Part shown: piece by piece, positions 33,687-41,903 of the stretch
Layout: every line of letters begins with the position of its first letter
How positions within the stretch are numbered: position 1 is the stretch's first letter
DNA from: an uncultured Campylobacter sp.
GTDB taxonomy: Bacteria; Campylobacterota; Campylobacteria; Campylobacterales; Campylobacteraceae
Reading direction: 5' to 3'
Assembly (NCBI RefSeq): GCF_938039205.1
Contig: NZ_CALHVM010000006.1
Span: 1-64,000 of the forward strand
DNA length: 64,000 nt
Translations under genes and position numbers: made by a program
The notes under the pieces: model-generated
What the model saw: only the letters and a program-made list of their open reading frames with translations
Told to the model about the DNA's origin: nothing
Database searches by the model: none

Positions 33687-34033
33687 ATTTGCTCTTAACC
33701 TCTTAAATTTTCTTTTTATAAAATTTGGCGATTTTGCCCGTAAAATCGGGCTTTATTTTTAAATTTGACCGGCTTTTCCTGCGCCTCAAAATTTGCTTAC
33801 AAATTTAACCTTGCGCCATAAAGATGCTGGTTTTGCAAGCGGCAAAAAATCAGCCGAAAATTCGCGCATGAGCCAAATCTAAAATTTGACGCTTGATACG
33901 GCTAAAGTAAACTCACCGCCCAAAAACAAGCTAGTAAAGCGTCAAATTTTAAATCCTCAAAAACTAAAAACAAGCCTTTAAATTTAAAAAGCAAGCCGCG
34001 CAGGTCAAATTTAACCCACGCGGCTAAGCTGGT
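33687..34033. other. Spacer between TAXI binding-protein and permease genes
   Basis: 347 bases with no gene. It holds the terminator of the binding-protein gene (next entry), a GCCCG/CGGGC hairpin at 33736-33751 followed on the plus strand by TTTATTTTT, and several AAATTT motifs. Such a spacer would let the binding protein be made in excess of the permease. Confidence 0.6.
33985..34025 (-). terminator. Terminator after the TAXI gene with TAAATTTG loop
   Basis: Outer stem AGCCGCG/CGCGGCT (34019-34025 with 33994-34000); inner GGT/ACC closes the loop, which on the minus strand is again TAAATTTG. TGCTTTTT follows. Confidence 0.75.
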
Positions 34034-34972
34034 TTATTTTATTATGCCGGCTTTTTTAAACTCAGCCTCAGCAGCCGGGTGCAAAGGTGCAGAAAGCCCC
34101 TCTACTAGGCTCTCTTTGGTAACCGATGCGAGTGCGGGGTGCAGGCTCTTATACTCGTCGAAGTTATCCAAGATAGCCTTTACGACCGCGGCCACCGCAG
34201 TGTCGCTCATGCCCTTGTCGGTTACTAGTACGGCTTTAACGCCGATACTTTTTACGTCGTGATCCACGCCCTCATAGGTGCCTTTTGGTATCGTGCCTTT
34301 GGCAAAATACGGCATCGCAGCTATCATCTTATCGACCTGCTCGCCCTCGATGTTCACGATGTCGATAGGTAGCGAGTTTGCCGCGTCGGTGATGTTGGCC
34401 GTCGGGTGGCCGACCATGTAGAAGTAGCCGTCGATTTTCTTATCTTTTAGCGCGTGCGGGCATTCGCCAGCAGTTAAAACGCCGTGATGTTTTAGCTTTT
34501 TCTCGTCAAAGCCAAATGCCTTAAACACGCCAAGCGCGGTCATTTCATTGCCGCTGCCAGGGTTACCGACGTTGATCGCTTTGCCCTCAAGGTCGTTTAT
34601 CGAGCCGATGCCGCTTGATTTTGAGACGACGAATGCGAGAAGTTCAGGGTAGATCGAGACGACCGCGCGCAGATTTTGATCGCCGTTTCCGTCAAATTTG
34701 CCTACGCCGTTAAATTTATCATAAACCACGTCACTTTGGACGAAGCCGAAATTTAGCTCTTTTTTTAGCACGTTATTTACGTTATAGACTGAGCCGCCGG
34801 TTGATTGCACCGAACATTTCATTTGCGGGTCTTTATTTACAAGGCGACATATCGCTCCGCCGACTGGATAATACGTGCCCGTCATCGCTCCGGTACCGAT
34901 AGATACGAACTCCTTTGCGCCCAGCGCAGACGCGAAAAGCAACCCGGCTAATGCCAAAGATGTAGTTTTCAT
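34034..34972 (-). CDS. TAXI-family TRAP solute-binding protein
   Basis: 312 residues. Signal peptide MKTTSLALAGLLFASALGAK, then the TAXI signature FVSIGTGAMTGTYYPVGGAICRLVN, FGFVQSDVVYDKFNG and INVGNPGSGNEMTALGVFKAFG. Binds the substrate in the periplasm for the fused permease downstream. Strong AAGGAAG site before ATG 34972. The paired permease supports function. Confidence 0.94.
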   Translation of the reverse strand: MKTTSLALAGLLFASALGAKEFVSIGTGAMTGTYYPVGGAICRLVNKDPQMKCSVQSTGGSVYNVNNVLKKELNFGFVQSDVVYDKFNGVGKFDGNGDQNLRAVVSIYPELLAFVVSKSSGIGSINDLEGKAINVGNPGSGNEMTALGVFKAFGFDEKKLKHHGVLTAGECPHALKDKKIDGYFYMVGHPTANITDAANSLPIDIVNIEGEQVDKMIAAMPYFAKGTIPKGTYEGVDHDVKSIGVKAVLVTDKGMSDTAVAAVVKAILDNFDEYKSLHPALASVTKESLVEGLSAPLHPAAEAEFKKAGIIK

Positions 34973-35183
34973 TTAACTTCCTTTCAAAGAATTTTTCTGA
35001 TTTTACTCTCAAAATCCGCATTTTGCGTATAAATCTCACTCTTTTTACGAGCTTTTTGGAAAAATTGCGACTATTTTACACACTTTAGCCTTAGAAAAAT
35101 ATTTCTTAAGGTAAAATTTATATATTTTTTACAAGCGAAGCGAAAATCGTATTTTTCATGCGACTTAATTTTTAAATTTTACC

Positions 35184-35300
35184 CGCCGAGACTTGCGCCT
35201 TTAAGACGCTAAATTTGGATTAGTTAAATTTGAGGGTACAGCTTTGATTTCTTTGTATAGAGCTTTAAATTTTAGCATTTTCAAGGTGCGGGTCTCGGCG
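35184..35300. repeat. Imperfect long inverted repeat, arms about 33 bases
   Basis: CGCCGAGACTTGCGCC (35184-35199) faces GGTGCGGGTCTCGGCG (35285-35300), 13 of 16 pairing. Pairing continues inwards through GCTAAATTT and AAATTTTAGC, leaving a loop of about 50 bases. Not repeated elsewhere in the window as far as I can see. Confidence 0.65.
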
Positions 35301-35302
35301 AC

Positions 35303-35345
35303 TCAAATTTGAAGCCGAAATTTGTAAATTTGACTTCAAATTTGA
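35303..35345. repeat. 12-bp perfect inverted repeat TCAAATTTGAAG
   Basis: TCAAATTTGAAG (35303-35314) and CTTCAAATTTGA (35334-35345) pair perfectly around a 19-base spacer that itself contains two AAATTT copies. Confidence 0.7.
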
Positions 35346-35368
35346 ATACAAAACGATAAGGCGAAGTA

Positions 35369-35471
35369 TCGTGAGATGATTTTGAAAGTTGTGCAGAAAA
35401 TTTTAATCAAGACTAGGCATGTAGCCTGTCGTAGATTAAAATTTTCAAATCTCTTTCAAAAGTGCTCACGA
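35369..35471. repeat. Long multi-segment hairpin (36 base pairs)
   Basis: Stacked perfect segments: 7 bp TCGTGAG (35369-35375/35465-35471), 9 bp TTTTGAAAG (35380-35388/35453-35461), 13 bp GAAAATTTTAATC (35396-35408/35434-35446), then GAC/GTC and AGGC/GCCT around the loop ATGTA (35419-35423). Small internal loops separate segments. Could be a structured RNA, a cmoA 3' structure or a MITE-like relic. Confidence 0.75.
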
Positions 35472-35489
35472 GACGAGCCGCTAAATTTA

Positions 35490-36194
35490 TTATTTAAACG
35501 CGACAAACGTCGCAAAATTCGCCCACCTAAAAATGCATTCTACGTTTTTAAATCCAGCGCTAAGCGCCAAATTTCTATTTTCCGCTTCGGTGTATGGTAT
35601 GAGCACGTTTTCTAGCGCCTCGCGTTTTTGCGCAATCTCGTAGCGAGAGTAGCCCTGCTCGAGCTTGTATTTTTCGTAAATTTCGATCATATTTTTACTC
35701 AGCGTCTTATCCTCAAATATAAGCTTCTCGCTAAAAACAAACACGCCACCGTCATTTAGCGCGCGGTAAATTTTAGCTACGAAATCCTGACGCTTGGGCG
35801 GACGGATAAACTGCAGCGTGTAGTTCATCAAAACGGCGTCGCGGGCGTCAAATTCGCACTCCAAAATGTCCGCTAGCTCAAGCTCGATCCTAGCGCCGTA
35901 CGCCTCAATTTTGGCGCGCGCGTTTTGCAGCATCGCAGGCGCGTTATCCACGCCTTTTAGCGCTAGATCGTTTCTCTTGCGCCAAAGAGCCAGCAGCGTC
36001 GAGGCGGTCGAGCAGCCAAGATCTATCGCGCTTGCGCCGTGGGGTAAAATTTGAGCTAAAAAATCGGCGATCAGCTTTTGCGAAGCCGCATAATACGGCA
36101 CCGAACGCCCGATCATATCGTCAAACACCGACGCCACGCTCGCGTCAAATTCAAACTGTTTTTTTATCGGTTCTTTAAAGATTTCGTCTTTCAC
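35490..36194 (-). CDS. cmoA: Carboxy-SAM synthase CmoA
   Basis: About 234 residues. Makes carboxy-S-adenosylmethionine from SAM and prephenate, the donor used by CmoB. SAM site AIDLGCSTASTLLAL, then DAVLMNYTLQFIRPPKR, GGVFVFSEKLIFEDKTLSKNMIEIYEKYKLEQGYSRYEIAQKREALENVL, which is diagnostic of CmoA. I start at GTG 36194 behind AAAGGAGC, overlapping the ribF stop (GTGA); the frame is open 16 codons further but that part is a shadow of ribF. Last gene of the lysC-to-cmoA style run. Confidence 0.92.
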   Translation of the reverse strand: MKDEIFKEPIKKQFEFDASVASVFDDMIGRSVPYYAASQKLIADFLAQILPHGASAIDLGCSTASTLLALWRKRNDLALKGVDNAPAMLQNARAKIEAYGARIELELADILECEFDARDAVLMNYTLQFIRPPKRQDFVAKIYRALNDGGVFVFSEKLIFEDKTLSKNMIEIYEKYKLEQGYSRYEIAQKREALENVLIPYTEAENRNLALSAGFKNVECIFRWANFATFVAFK

Positions 36195-37072
36195 GGCTCG
36201 CTCCTTTGAGGTACACCATCGCCAACGACGTAGAGATCGCACACGCCGACGAACTCCATCGCCTGCTTGATGTCGGTCCCAATTTGCCCTTTTAGCTCCT
36301 CTAGACTTTCAAATTTGCGGTTGTCGCGCAGTCGCTTGATAAAGCAAACCGCAACGTCGCGGGCGCCCTCGATATTTTCGTTTAGCAAGTGCGTCTCGAC
36401 GCTAAAGCTACCATCCGTACTCACGCGGTTGCCGATAAAGGTAACCGAGCCGTAGGTTTTATAGCCGATGCGAGTCCTCGTCGCATAGACGCCCTCGCGC
36501 GGCAAAAGGTAGCTTTTGATGTCCAAATTTAGCGTCGGTACGAGCTCGCGCGATCCGATACCCTGCCCCTTTATCACGCAGCCTTCGATCGAGTATTCGC
36601 GGCCTAGCAGGCGGTTTGCCTTGTAGATCTCGCCTTGTTTGATATATTCGCGTATGGCTGAGCTGTGCACGCCCATGCCGTCAAAGCAAACCTCGTCTAC
36701 GACGACCACCTCGCCGTCAAAAATACGCCGCAAATCATGTTTGTCCCACGCCCTGTTTCGCCCGAAACGAAAATCAAATCCAACGACGATTTTTTGCAGA
36801 TTTTTAAAATCTCGCTTCAAAAGCGCGATAAACTCATCGCCGCCAAGCCCTTTTATGCTGTCAAAATCATACAAAAAACACGGGTAGCTCGAGTACTCGG
36901 CGCGCTTTAGCTTTGGCGTGATGTTGGCTTTGTTTTTGTCGATCACGACTAGTCCGCCGTACTCGCCCAGCTGCTTTAAAAGCTGCTTGTGTCCGCGATG
37001 CACGCCGTCAAAGTGCCCGATCGCGACGGCAGTGATATTATCTTTTGTTAAAAGCGTAGAAAAATTCGGCAT
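36191..37072 (-). CDS. ribF: Bifunctional riboflavin kinase/FAD synthetase
   Basis: 293 residues. N-terminal nucleotidyltransferase domain with GHFDGVHRGHKQLLKQ (residues 19-34) and VVGFDFRFGRNRAWD; C-terminal flavokinase domain with VPTLNLD, GVYATRTRIG and the SVETHLLNENIEGARDVAV segment. Makes FMN and FAD. ATG start behind AAGGAAGG; its first 35 bases lie within the end of tlyA, and its stop overlaps cmoA. Confidence 0.95.
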   Translation of the reverse strand: MPNFSTLLTKDNITAVAIGHFDGVHRGHKQLLKQLGEYGGLVVIDKNKANITPKLKRAEYSSYPCFLYDFDSIKGLGGDEFIALLKRDFKNLQKIVVGFDFRFGRNRAWDKHDLRRIFDGEVVVVDEVCFDGMGVHSSAIREYIKQGEIYKANRLLGREYSIEGCVIKGQGIGSRELVPTLNLDIKSYLLPREGVYATRTRIGYKTYGSVTFIGNRVSTDGSFSVETHLLNENIEGARDVAVCFIKRLRDNRKFESLEELKGQIGTDIKQAMEFVGVCDLYVVGDGVPQRSEP

Positions 37073-38189
37073 TTCCTTCCTTTCCTTTTACCTCGCATTC
37101 GAGCATTTGGCGCATTATCCAGCCCAAATTTGCCGCCGCAAGCTCAAATTTAGCCCTCGCCTCGCGCACGGCCTTTGCGTCCGTCACGACGCCTTTTTTA
37201 TTTCGCTTGGCGCTCCTGCCGACCTCAAACTGCGGCTTAAAAAGCAGGATAATATCGCAGTTTTTGCCTGCTAGCGCGTCGATGGAGGGCAAAATTTCTT
37301 TAAGTGAGATAAAGCTCACGTCGCAGGTGATGAGATCAAATTTGTGTGCGACGTTTTTGGCGGCGTGGGAGTCAAATTTGGCGTTTTGGTTTTTTGCTGC
37401 GGAATCTACGTCAGTCAAATTTGACTCGTCCGTCCTGGCTCCAGCCTGCGTTAAATTTGACGGCGCAAAAGCCGGTTCGCATGGCTCGCTTAAAAATCCG
37501 TCTTGCTCGGCAAAATTTAATTTGCCGGGATTAAAATTTGGCTCGATTTGGTTTTTTAAATTTTGCCCCACACCATCAAATTTGCCGTCCGAGAGCGAGC
37601 TTTGAAACCCAGCCGCAAACTCGCGCACGTCGGTATTCTCAGCCACTTTCACGCGCGCATCAGTTCGCAGGCTTTTATCCAGCTGCGAGCTGCCCACATC
37701 TAGCGCAGTAATGCTTTTGGCGCCGTTTTGAAGTAAAATTTGCACGAAACCGCCCGTGCTTGAGCCCACATCTAGGGCATTTTTGCCTTTGACTTCTAGC
37801 GGACAAGCCGCCAAAAAGCTTTTTAGCTTTAGCGCGCCGCGTCCAACGTAGATTTCGCCGACGAGCTCTATTTTTGCGCCGTTTGGGTTTAAATTTCGCT
37901 CGCCGTTACAGGCCTTTTTACACGCGGTTTCGACAGCGTCCGTCAAATTTGCCTCGCGTAAATTTTTAGTTTCCGCTTCCGCACTATTTTTGCCGGCTTT
38001 CAAATTTACACCCGTAGCCTCGTCTAAATTTAGCGCGTCCGTGCCGTCAAATTTATCAAATTCGCCCACCTCAAAGCTAGGCTTAGAGCAAATTTTTCCG
38101 TTTAGCAAAATCTTGCCGCTTTTTATAAGTTCAGCGGCTTTGTTTCGGCTGATATTTAGGCGGTTTGCGACAAATAGATCAAATCTCAA
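37038..38189 (-). CDS. tlyA: TlyA family rRNA methyltransferase, enlarged by two inserts
   Basis: 383 residues against about 250 in C. jejuni. N-terminal S4 RNA-binding domain (RFDLFVANRLNISRNKAAELIKSGKILLNGK), then an FtsJ-like SAM domain (ALDVGSSTGGFVQILL; LITCDVSFISLKEILPSI; KPQFEVGR). TlyA 2'-O-methylates 16S/23S rRNA cytidines. Two extra stretches, residues about 47-103 and 212-297, are low-complexity and built from KFD, NLT and NLN peptides encoded by AAATTT motifs; the catalytic core is intact around them. TTG start inside the end of ligA; 35-base overlap with ribF. Confidence 0.9.
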   Translation of the reverse strand: MRFDLFVANRLNISRNKAAELIKSGKILLNGKICSKPSFEVGEFDKFDGTDALNLDEATGVNLKAGKNSAEAETKNLREANLTDAVETACKKACNGERNLNPNGAKIELVGEIYVGRGALKLKSFLAACPLEVKGKNALDVGSSTGGFVQILLQNGAKSITALDVGSSQLDKSLRTDARVKVAENTDVREFAAGFQSSLSDGKFDGVGQNLKNQIEPNFNPGKLNFAEQDGFLSEPCEPAFAPSNLTQAGARTDESNLTDVDSAAKNQNAKFDSHAAKNVAHKFDLITCDVSFISLKEILPSIDALAGKNCDIILLFKPQFEVGRSAKRNKKGVVTDAKAVREARAKFELAAANLGWIMRQMLECEVKGKEGNAEFFYAFNKR

Positions 38190-40122
38190 TCATCCGCCTT
38201 AGCTCGTCCTCGGTTATCGTAGCGACGCCTAGCTCGCGCGCTTTATCCAGCTTGCTACCCGCCTCCTCGCCGTAAAGTACGAAGTCCGTTTTCTTGCTCA
38301 CCGAGCCGCTTACTTTTGCGCCGTTTGCTTCCAAAATAGCCTTAAATTCATCCCTGCTCTTGCTAAGCGTGCCCGTTATCACAAACGTTTTGCCGCTTAT
38401 CGCGCTTTGCTTTGTCTCAAAACTCTGCGCTTGCGGGCTTACGAAACGCAAAATTTCGTCCAAATTTTGCCTATTTACCTGCATAAACTCCGCGTAACTC
38501 TCCGCCATTGCCTCGCCGAAGCCTTCGATCGCGGCCACCTCGCCAAAGCTTAGCTCGCGCCAGTTTTGCGGATAAATTTGAGCTATCTTTTTAGCCGCTA
38601 CTTCACCGATGTGCTCGATACCCAGGCTCGCTATAAAGCTATGCAGTGCGGGTGTACGGCTAGCCTCGATGGCACCGAGTAAATTTGCGATCTTTTTATC
38701 CTTAAAGCCTTCTAACCGCGCCAAATCCTGCGCCGTAAGCTCGTAAATGTCGGCGATTTTGGCGACCAAGCCCGCTTCAAAAAGCTGATTTACGATCGCA
38801 TCGCCAAGTCCGTCGATATTTAGACACTTTTTGCTCGCAAAATGTATGAGCGAATTTATCACGCGAGCCTTACACTCGAGGTTTTGACACTTGACGAAAA
38901 CGCCCTCGTCTAGCAGCATCGACCCGCATACCGGGCACTCGCGCGGCCTCTCTATCGGGGTTTGCGAGCCGTCTCTGCGCTGTTTAAAGACTCCCGTGAT
39001 CTTTGGTATCACGTCGCCCGAGCGGATAATGCTGATAAAATCATTCTTTTGCACGCCTAGGCGCTCGATCTCGTCGAAGTTATGCAGCGTGGCGGACTTT
39101 ACTATCGCGCCGTCGATATTTACGGGCTCTAGCACGCCCACAGGAGTCACGACGCCGCTGCGTCCGACCTGAAACGCCACGTCAAGCAGCCGCGTGGTCT
39201 TTTCGATCGCAGGAAATTTATACGCAACCATAAATTTAGGAAATTTCTCCGTGTAGCCAAGCTCCTCGCTAGCCGCGATACTCTGCACTCGCACCACGAG
39301 GCCGTCCATCATAAAGGGCTTGCTATCTCGCTGCGCTACGAGCTCTTTATACGCCTCCTCGATCTGCTCGGCGGTGCGACAAATTTTGAAAAACTCCTCG
39401 CGCTCAAAGCCCTGCGAATAGATAAAATCCATCATCTGCGAGTAGGTTTCTAGGCCCAAATTTTGCTCGCCGTAGCCCCATGGCTTAAACCTCAGCCTGC
39501 GCGAGGCCGTCACAGCGCTATCTAGCTGGCGCAGGCTGCCGGCGGCTGCATTTCTAGGATTTGATAGCTGCGGCTCGCCCCTTTGTGCGCGGGCGAAATT
39601 TATCTCGTCAAAGTCGTTTTTAGCGATCACGACCTCGCCGCGGATCTCGATCCTACCGTTATAGGCGATTTGCAGCGGGATGTTTTTGATGACTTTTGCG
39701 TTACTCGTGACGTCCTCGCCCGTTATGCCGTCGCCGCGCGTGATAGCTCGCACGAGAGCGCCGTTTTCATAGAGCAAATTTAAGCTCGCTCCGTCAAATT
39801 TAGGCTGAAGCGCAAACTCCAGCCTCTCCTTGTCGCCGCGCTTTAGCCACGCCAGCAGCTCCTCAAAACTAAAAATATCCTCCATCGACCACATGCGCGC
39901 GCCGTGGCGAGCTTTTACAAAGCCCTCGCTAACCTCGCCGCCAACGCGCTTCGTCGGGCTAAACATCGAGATCTCGCCGGGATTTACTCTCTCAAATTCT
40001 AGCACTTTATGATAAAGCTCGTCATACTCCTCGTCGGTGGCTATGGGCGCGTCGTCGGTGTAGTAGGCCTTCGCCCACGCGTTTAGCGTATCTACGGCCT
40101 CTAAATACTCTTTTTTATCCAT
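38179..40122 (-). CDS. ligA: NAD-dependent DNA ligase
   Basis: 647 residues. Ia domain, adenylation domain with active lysine in LQPKFDGASLN (K108), OB fold, four-cysteine zinc finger (CPVCGSMLL..CQNLEC), helix-hairpin-helix repeats and a C-terminal BRCT domain (ISGKTFVITGTLSKSRDEFK). Seals nicks in replication and repair. First of a run ligA-tlyA-ribF-cmoA with overlapping ends. Confidence 0.97.
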   Translation of the reverse strand: MDKKEYLEAVDTLNAWAKAYYTDDAPIATDEEYDELYHKVLEFERVNPGEISMFSPTKRVGGEVSEGFVKARHGARMWSMEDIFSFEELLAWLKRGDKERLEFALQPKFDGASLNLLYENGALVRAITRGDGITGEDVTSNAKVIKNIPLQIAYNGRIEIRGEVVIAKNDFDEINFARAQRGEPQLSNPRNAAAGSLRQLDSAVTASRRLRFKPWGYGEQNLGLETYSQMMDFIYSQGFEREEFFKICRTAEQIEEAYKELVAQRDSKPFMMDGLVVRVQSIAASEELGYTEKFPKFMVAYKFPAIEKTTRLLDVAFQVGRSGVVTPVGVLEPVNIDGAIVKSATLHNFDEIERLGVQKNDFISIIRSGDVIPKITGVFKQRRDGSQTPIERPRECPVCGSMLLDEGVFVKCQNLECKARVINSLIHFASKKCLNIDGLGDAIVNQLFEAGLVAKIADIYELTAQDLARLEGFKDKKIANLLGAIEASRTPALHSFIASLGIEHIGEVAAKKIAQIYPQNWRELSFGEVAAIEGFGEAMAESYAEFMQVNRQNLDEILRFVSPQAQSFETKQSAISGKTFVITGTLSKSRDEFKAILEANGAKVSGSVSKKTDFVLYGEEAGSKLDKARELGVATITEDELRRMIEI

Positions 40123-40146
40123 TTTTCCTCGTTAAATTTGCTTTGC

Positions 40147-41283
40147 TTACCACGCCGCGAGCTTTCTCATCGCGTTTTCCAGCCTAAACATCTGCGCGTG
40201 CTCGGCCACGTCGTGCGTGCGGATGATCTGAGCGCCGTTTTTAAAGGCCTCCAGATGCAGATAAAGGCTACCGGGCAAACGGTCTTTGATCTCGCTGGGG
40301 CTATAAAAATTTATGACAGATTTGCGGCTAGCGCCAGCTAAAAGCGGTAGTCCAAAGCGCAAAAAATGCTCCAAATTTTTTATCAAAATCATATTTTGCT
40401 CCGCCGTCTTGCCAAAGCCGATACCCACGTCCAGCACGATATCGCGGCATCCAAGCTCATTCGCGGCAGCGATCTTAGCCTCGAAAAACGCGTCTATCTC
40501 GCCGAGCAAATCATCGTAATGCGGATTATCCTGCATATTTTCGGGGCTGTTTTGCATGTGCATGAGGCAGTAGGTAGCGCAGTAGCGCGCCGCTAGAGCG
40601 CAGAGGCTAACGTCGCCCGTGATGTCGTTTATCATTTTAAAGCCGTGATTTAGCGCGTACTCTAGGCAATACGGATCAAAGCTATCTAGGCTAAATATCG
40701 CCTTTTCGTACAAATTTAGGCGGTAAATTTCGGCGAGTATCTTTTCAAGCCTGGCAAACTCAATCTCGCGTCCGACGTATTTGCTGCCTGGCCGCGAGCT
40801 GACCGCGCCCACGTCGATATACTCGGCACCCTGCTCGATCATCGCTTCGATTCTCTCGATGCCGCTTTTTTCGTTCACGCGGCTTGCGGCGTTAAAGCTA
40901 TCTTCATTTACGTTTACTACGCCCATTATCTGTGCGCGCTGCGGTTTTTTAAACGGAGATTTTAAAAATTTAGTCAAATTTTTTAGACCGAAATCCTGTG
41001 CGGACTCTTTTTTGGCAAGCGCCTGCACCTGCGCATCGGTCGCCATCAAAAGTGCGGCCGAATTTGCGCCGTTTAAAATCACGTCGCGGTTAGTGACGAG
41101 CTCCGCACCCACGCTTAATGCGTCTTGTTTTAGGATATTTGCGGCAGGCGAGCGCAAATCTTTAATCAAAAAAAAGTTGATCGCCGACTTTTTTTTCATC
41201 AAATTTCGCCCCTCGTCGCTAGGACGGATAATCTCGCAGATCTCGTTGAAACCCGTTTGCGGATTGATTTTAAAAATTTTCAT
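40147..41283 (-). CDS. folP: Dihydropteroate synthase
   Basis: 378 residues, longer than the usual 270-280, because of an N-terminal extension of about 110 residues seen in Campylobacter relatives. The enzyme part starts at QIMGVVNVNEDSFNAASR (usual form MGIINVTPDSF), followed by EYIDVGAVSSRPGSKYV, FKMINDITGD and LLAGASRKSVINFY. Condenses p-aminobenzoate with the pterin diphosphate. Coupled to holB by ATGA. Confidence 0.92.
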   Translation of the reverse strand: MKIFKINPQTGFNEICEIIRPSDEGRNLMKKKSAINFFLIKDLRSPAANILKQDALSVGAELVTNRDVILNGANSAALLMATDAQVQALAKKESAQDFGLKNLTKFLKSPFKKPQRAQIMGVVNVNEDSFNAASRVNEKSGIERIEAMIEQGAEYIDVGAVSSRPGSKYVGREIEFARLEKILAEIYRLNLYEKAIFSLDSFDPYCLEYALNHGFKMINDITGDVSLCALAARYCATYCLMHMQNSPENMQDNPHYDDLLGEIDAFFEAKIAAANELGCRDIVLDVGIGFGKTAEQNMILIKNLEHFLRFGLPLLAGASRKSVINFYSPSEIKDRLPGSLYLHLEAFKNGAQIIRTHDVAEHAQMFRLENAMRKLAAW

Positions 41284-41900
41284 CTAAGCCCTTTTTCGTA
41301 AATCATAAGAAGTATCGGCGTAAGAAGCGCGTGAGTTTTAGTGTTTAGCTCGGCTAGGCGCACGGCTTTGAAAAAATACTCAAGCTCATCGGCGCTAAAT
41401 TTAACCCCCTGCGCCGTAGCCTCCAGAGCTATGGCTGCGATTAGCTCTTTTAGATCGTTTTTGCCGAGCTTTTCGGAGCGCTCGAGAGCTGATTTTTCAT
41501 CGATAAACGCGCAAATTTCTTTTAGCTCGAGGCGTTTGTAATCTAGCCCCGTTTTTTCGCGCTGCTTTTTTTCGAGTCTGTTTTCGGTAACCAGACGCGA
41601 ACGAACGGTCGGCAGGAGCATATTTTTAGACTCGCAGGCTATGATAAAAAATATATTTTTAGGCGGCTCTTCTATGATTTTTAGTAGAGAGTTTTGAGCC
41701 TCGACGCGGAAATTTTTAGCGCCTAATACTAGCAGCTTAGGCTCGCTCTCGGCGATGTAGGCCTCGGCGGCAACCTCTTTTGCATTTTCTAGCAAAAAAT
41801 CATCCGAGAAAAAAAATCTAACCGAATTTATGCCGTAAAGCCCTAAAATTTCCTCTTTTAAGGCTTCAAAATCGCTCGTGATTACGATTTTGCTTCGCAT
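41280..41900 (-). CDS. holB: DNA polymerase III subunit delta'
   Basis: 206 residues, the reduced form found in Campylobacterota. Contains AKNFRVEAQNSLLKIIEEPPKNIFFIIACESKNMLLPTVRSRL, the sensor/SRC-like region of clamp-loader subunits, without a Walker A loop, as expected of delta'. Loads the sliding clamp together with delta (holA at 62293). Lies between hobA and folP as in C. jejuni. Confidence 0.88.
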   Translation of the reverse strand: MRSKIVITSDFEALKEEILGLYGINSVRFFFSDDFLLENAKEVAAEAYIAESEPKLLVLGAKNFRVEAQNSLLKIIEEPPKNIFFIIACESKNMLLPTVRSRLVTENRLEKKQREKTGLDYKRLELKEICAFIDEKSALERSEKLGKNDLKELIAAIALEATAQGVKFSADELEYFFKAVRLAELNTKTHALLTPILLMIYEKGLR

Positions 41901-41903
41901 AGA

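Larger units (their letters stand above)
34973..35489. other. Structured intergenic region, no protein gene
   Basis: 517 bases. The first 200, AT-rich, should hold the promoter for the leftward TAXI gene. From 35184 to 35471 three separate inverted repeats follow one another (listed individually). No open frame has a start signal. The cmoA gene ends at 35490, reading into this region. Confidence 0.65.

Noticed and set aside
31587..34972. Tripartite TRAP with separate small permease
   Set aside because: The small subunit is fused to the large one; no third gene is needed for a TAXI-type system.
35184..35471. Possible CRISPR array, because of repeated short motifs
   Set aside because: Repeats are inverted and of different sequence and spacing; no regular direct repeats or spacers, and no cas genes nearby.
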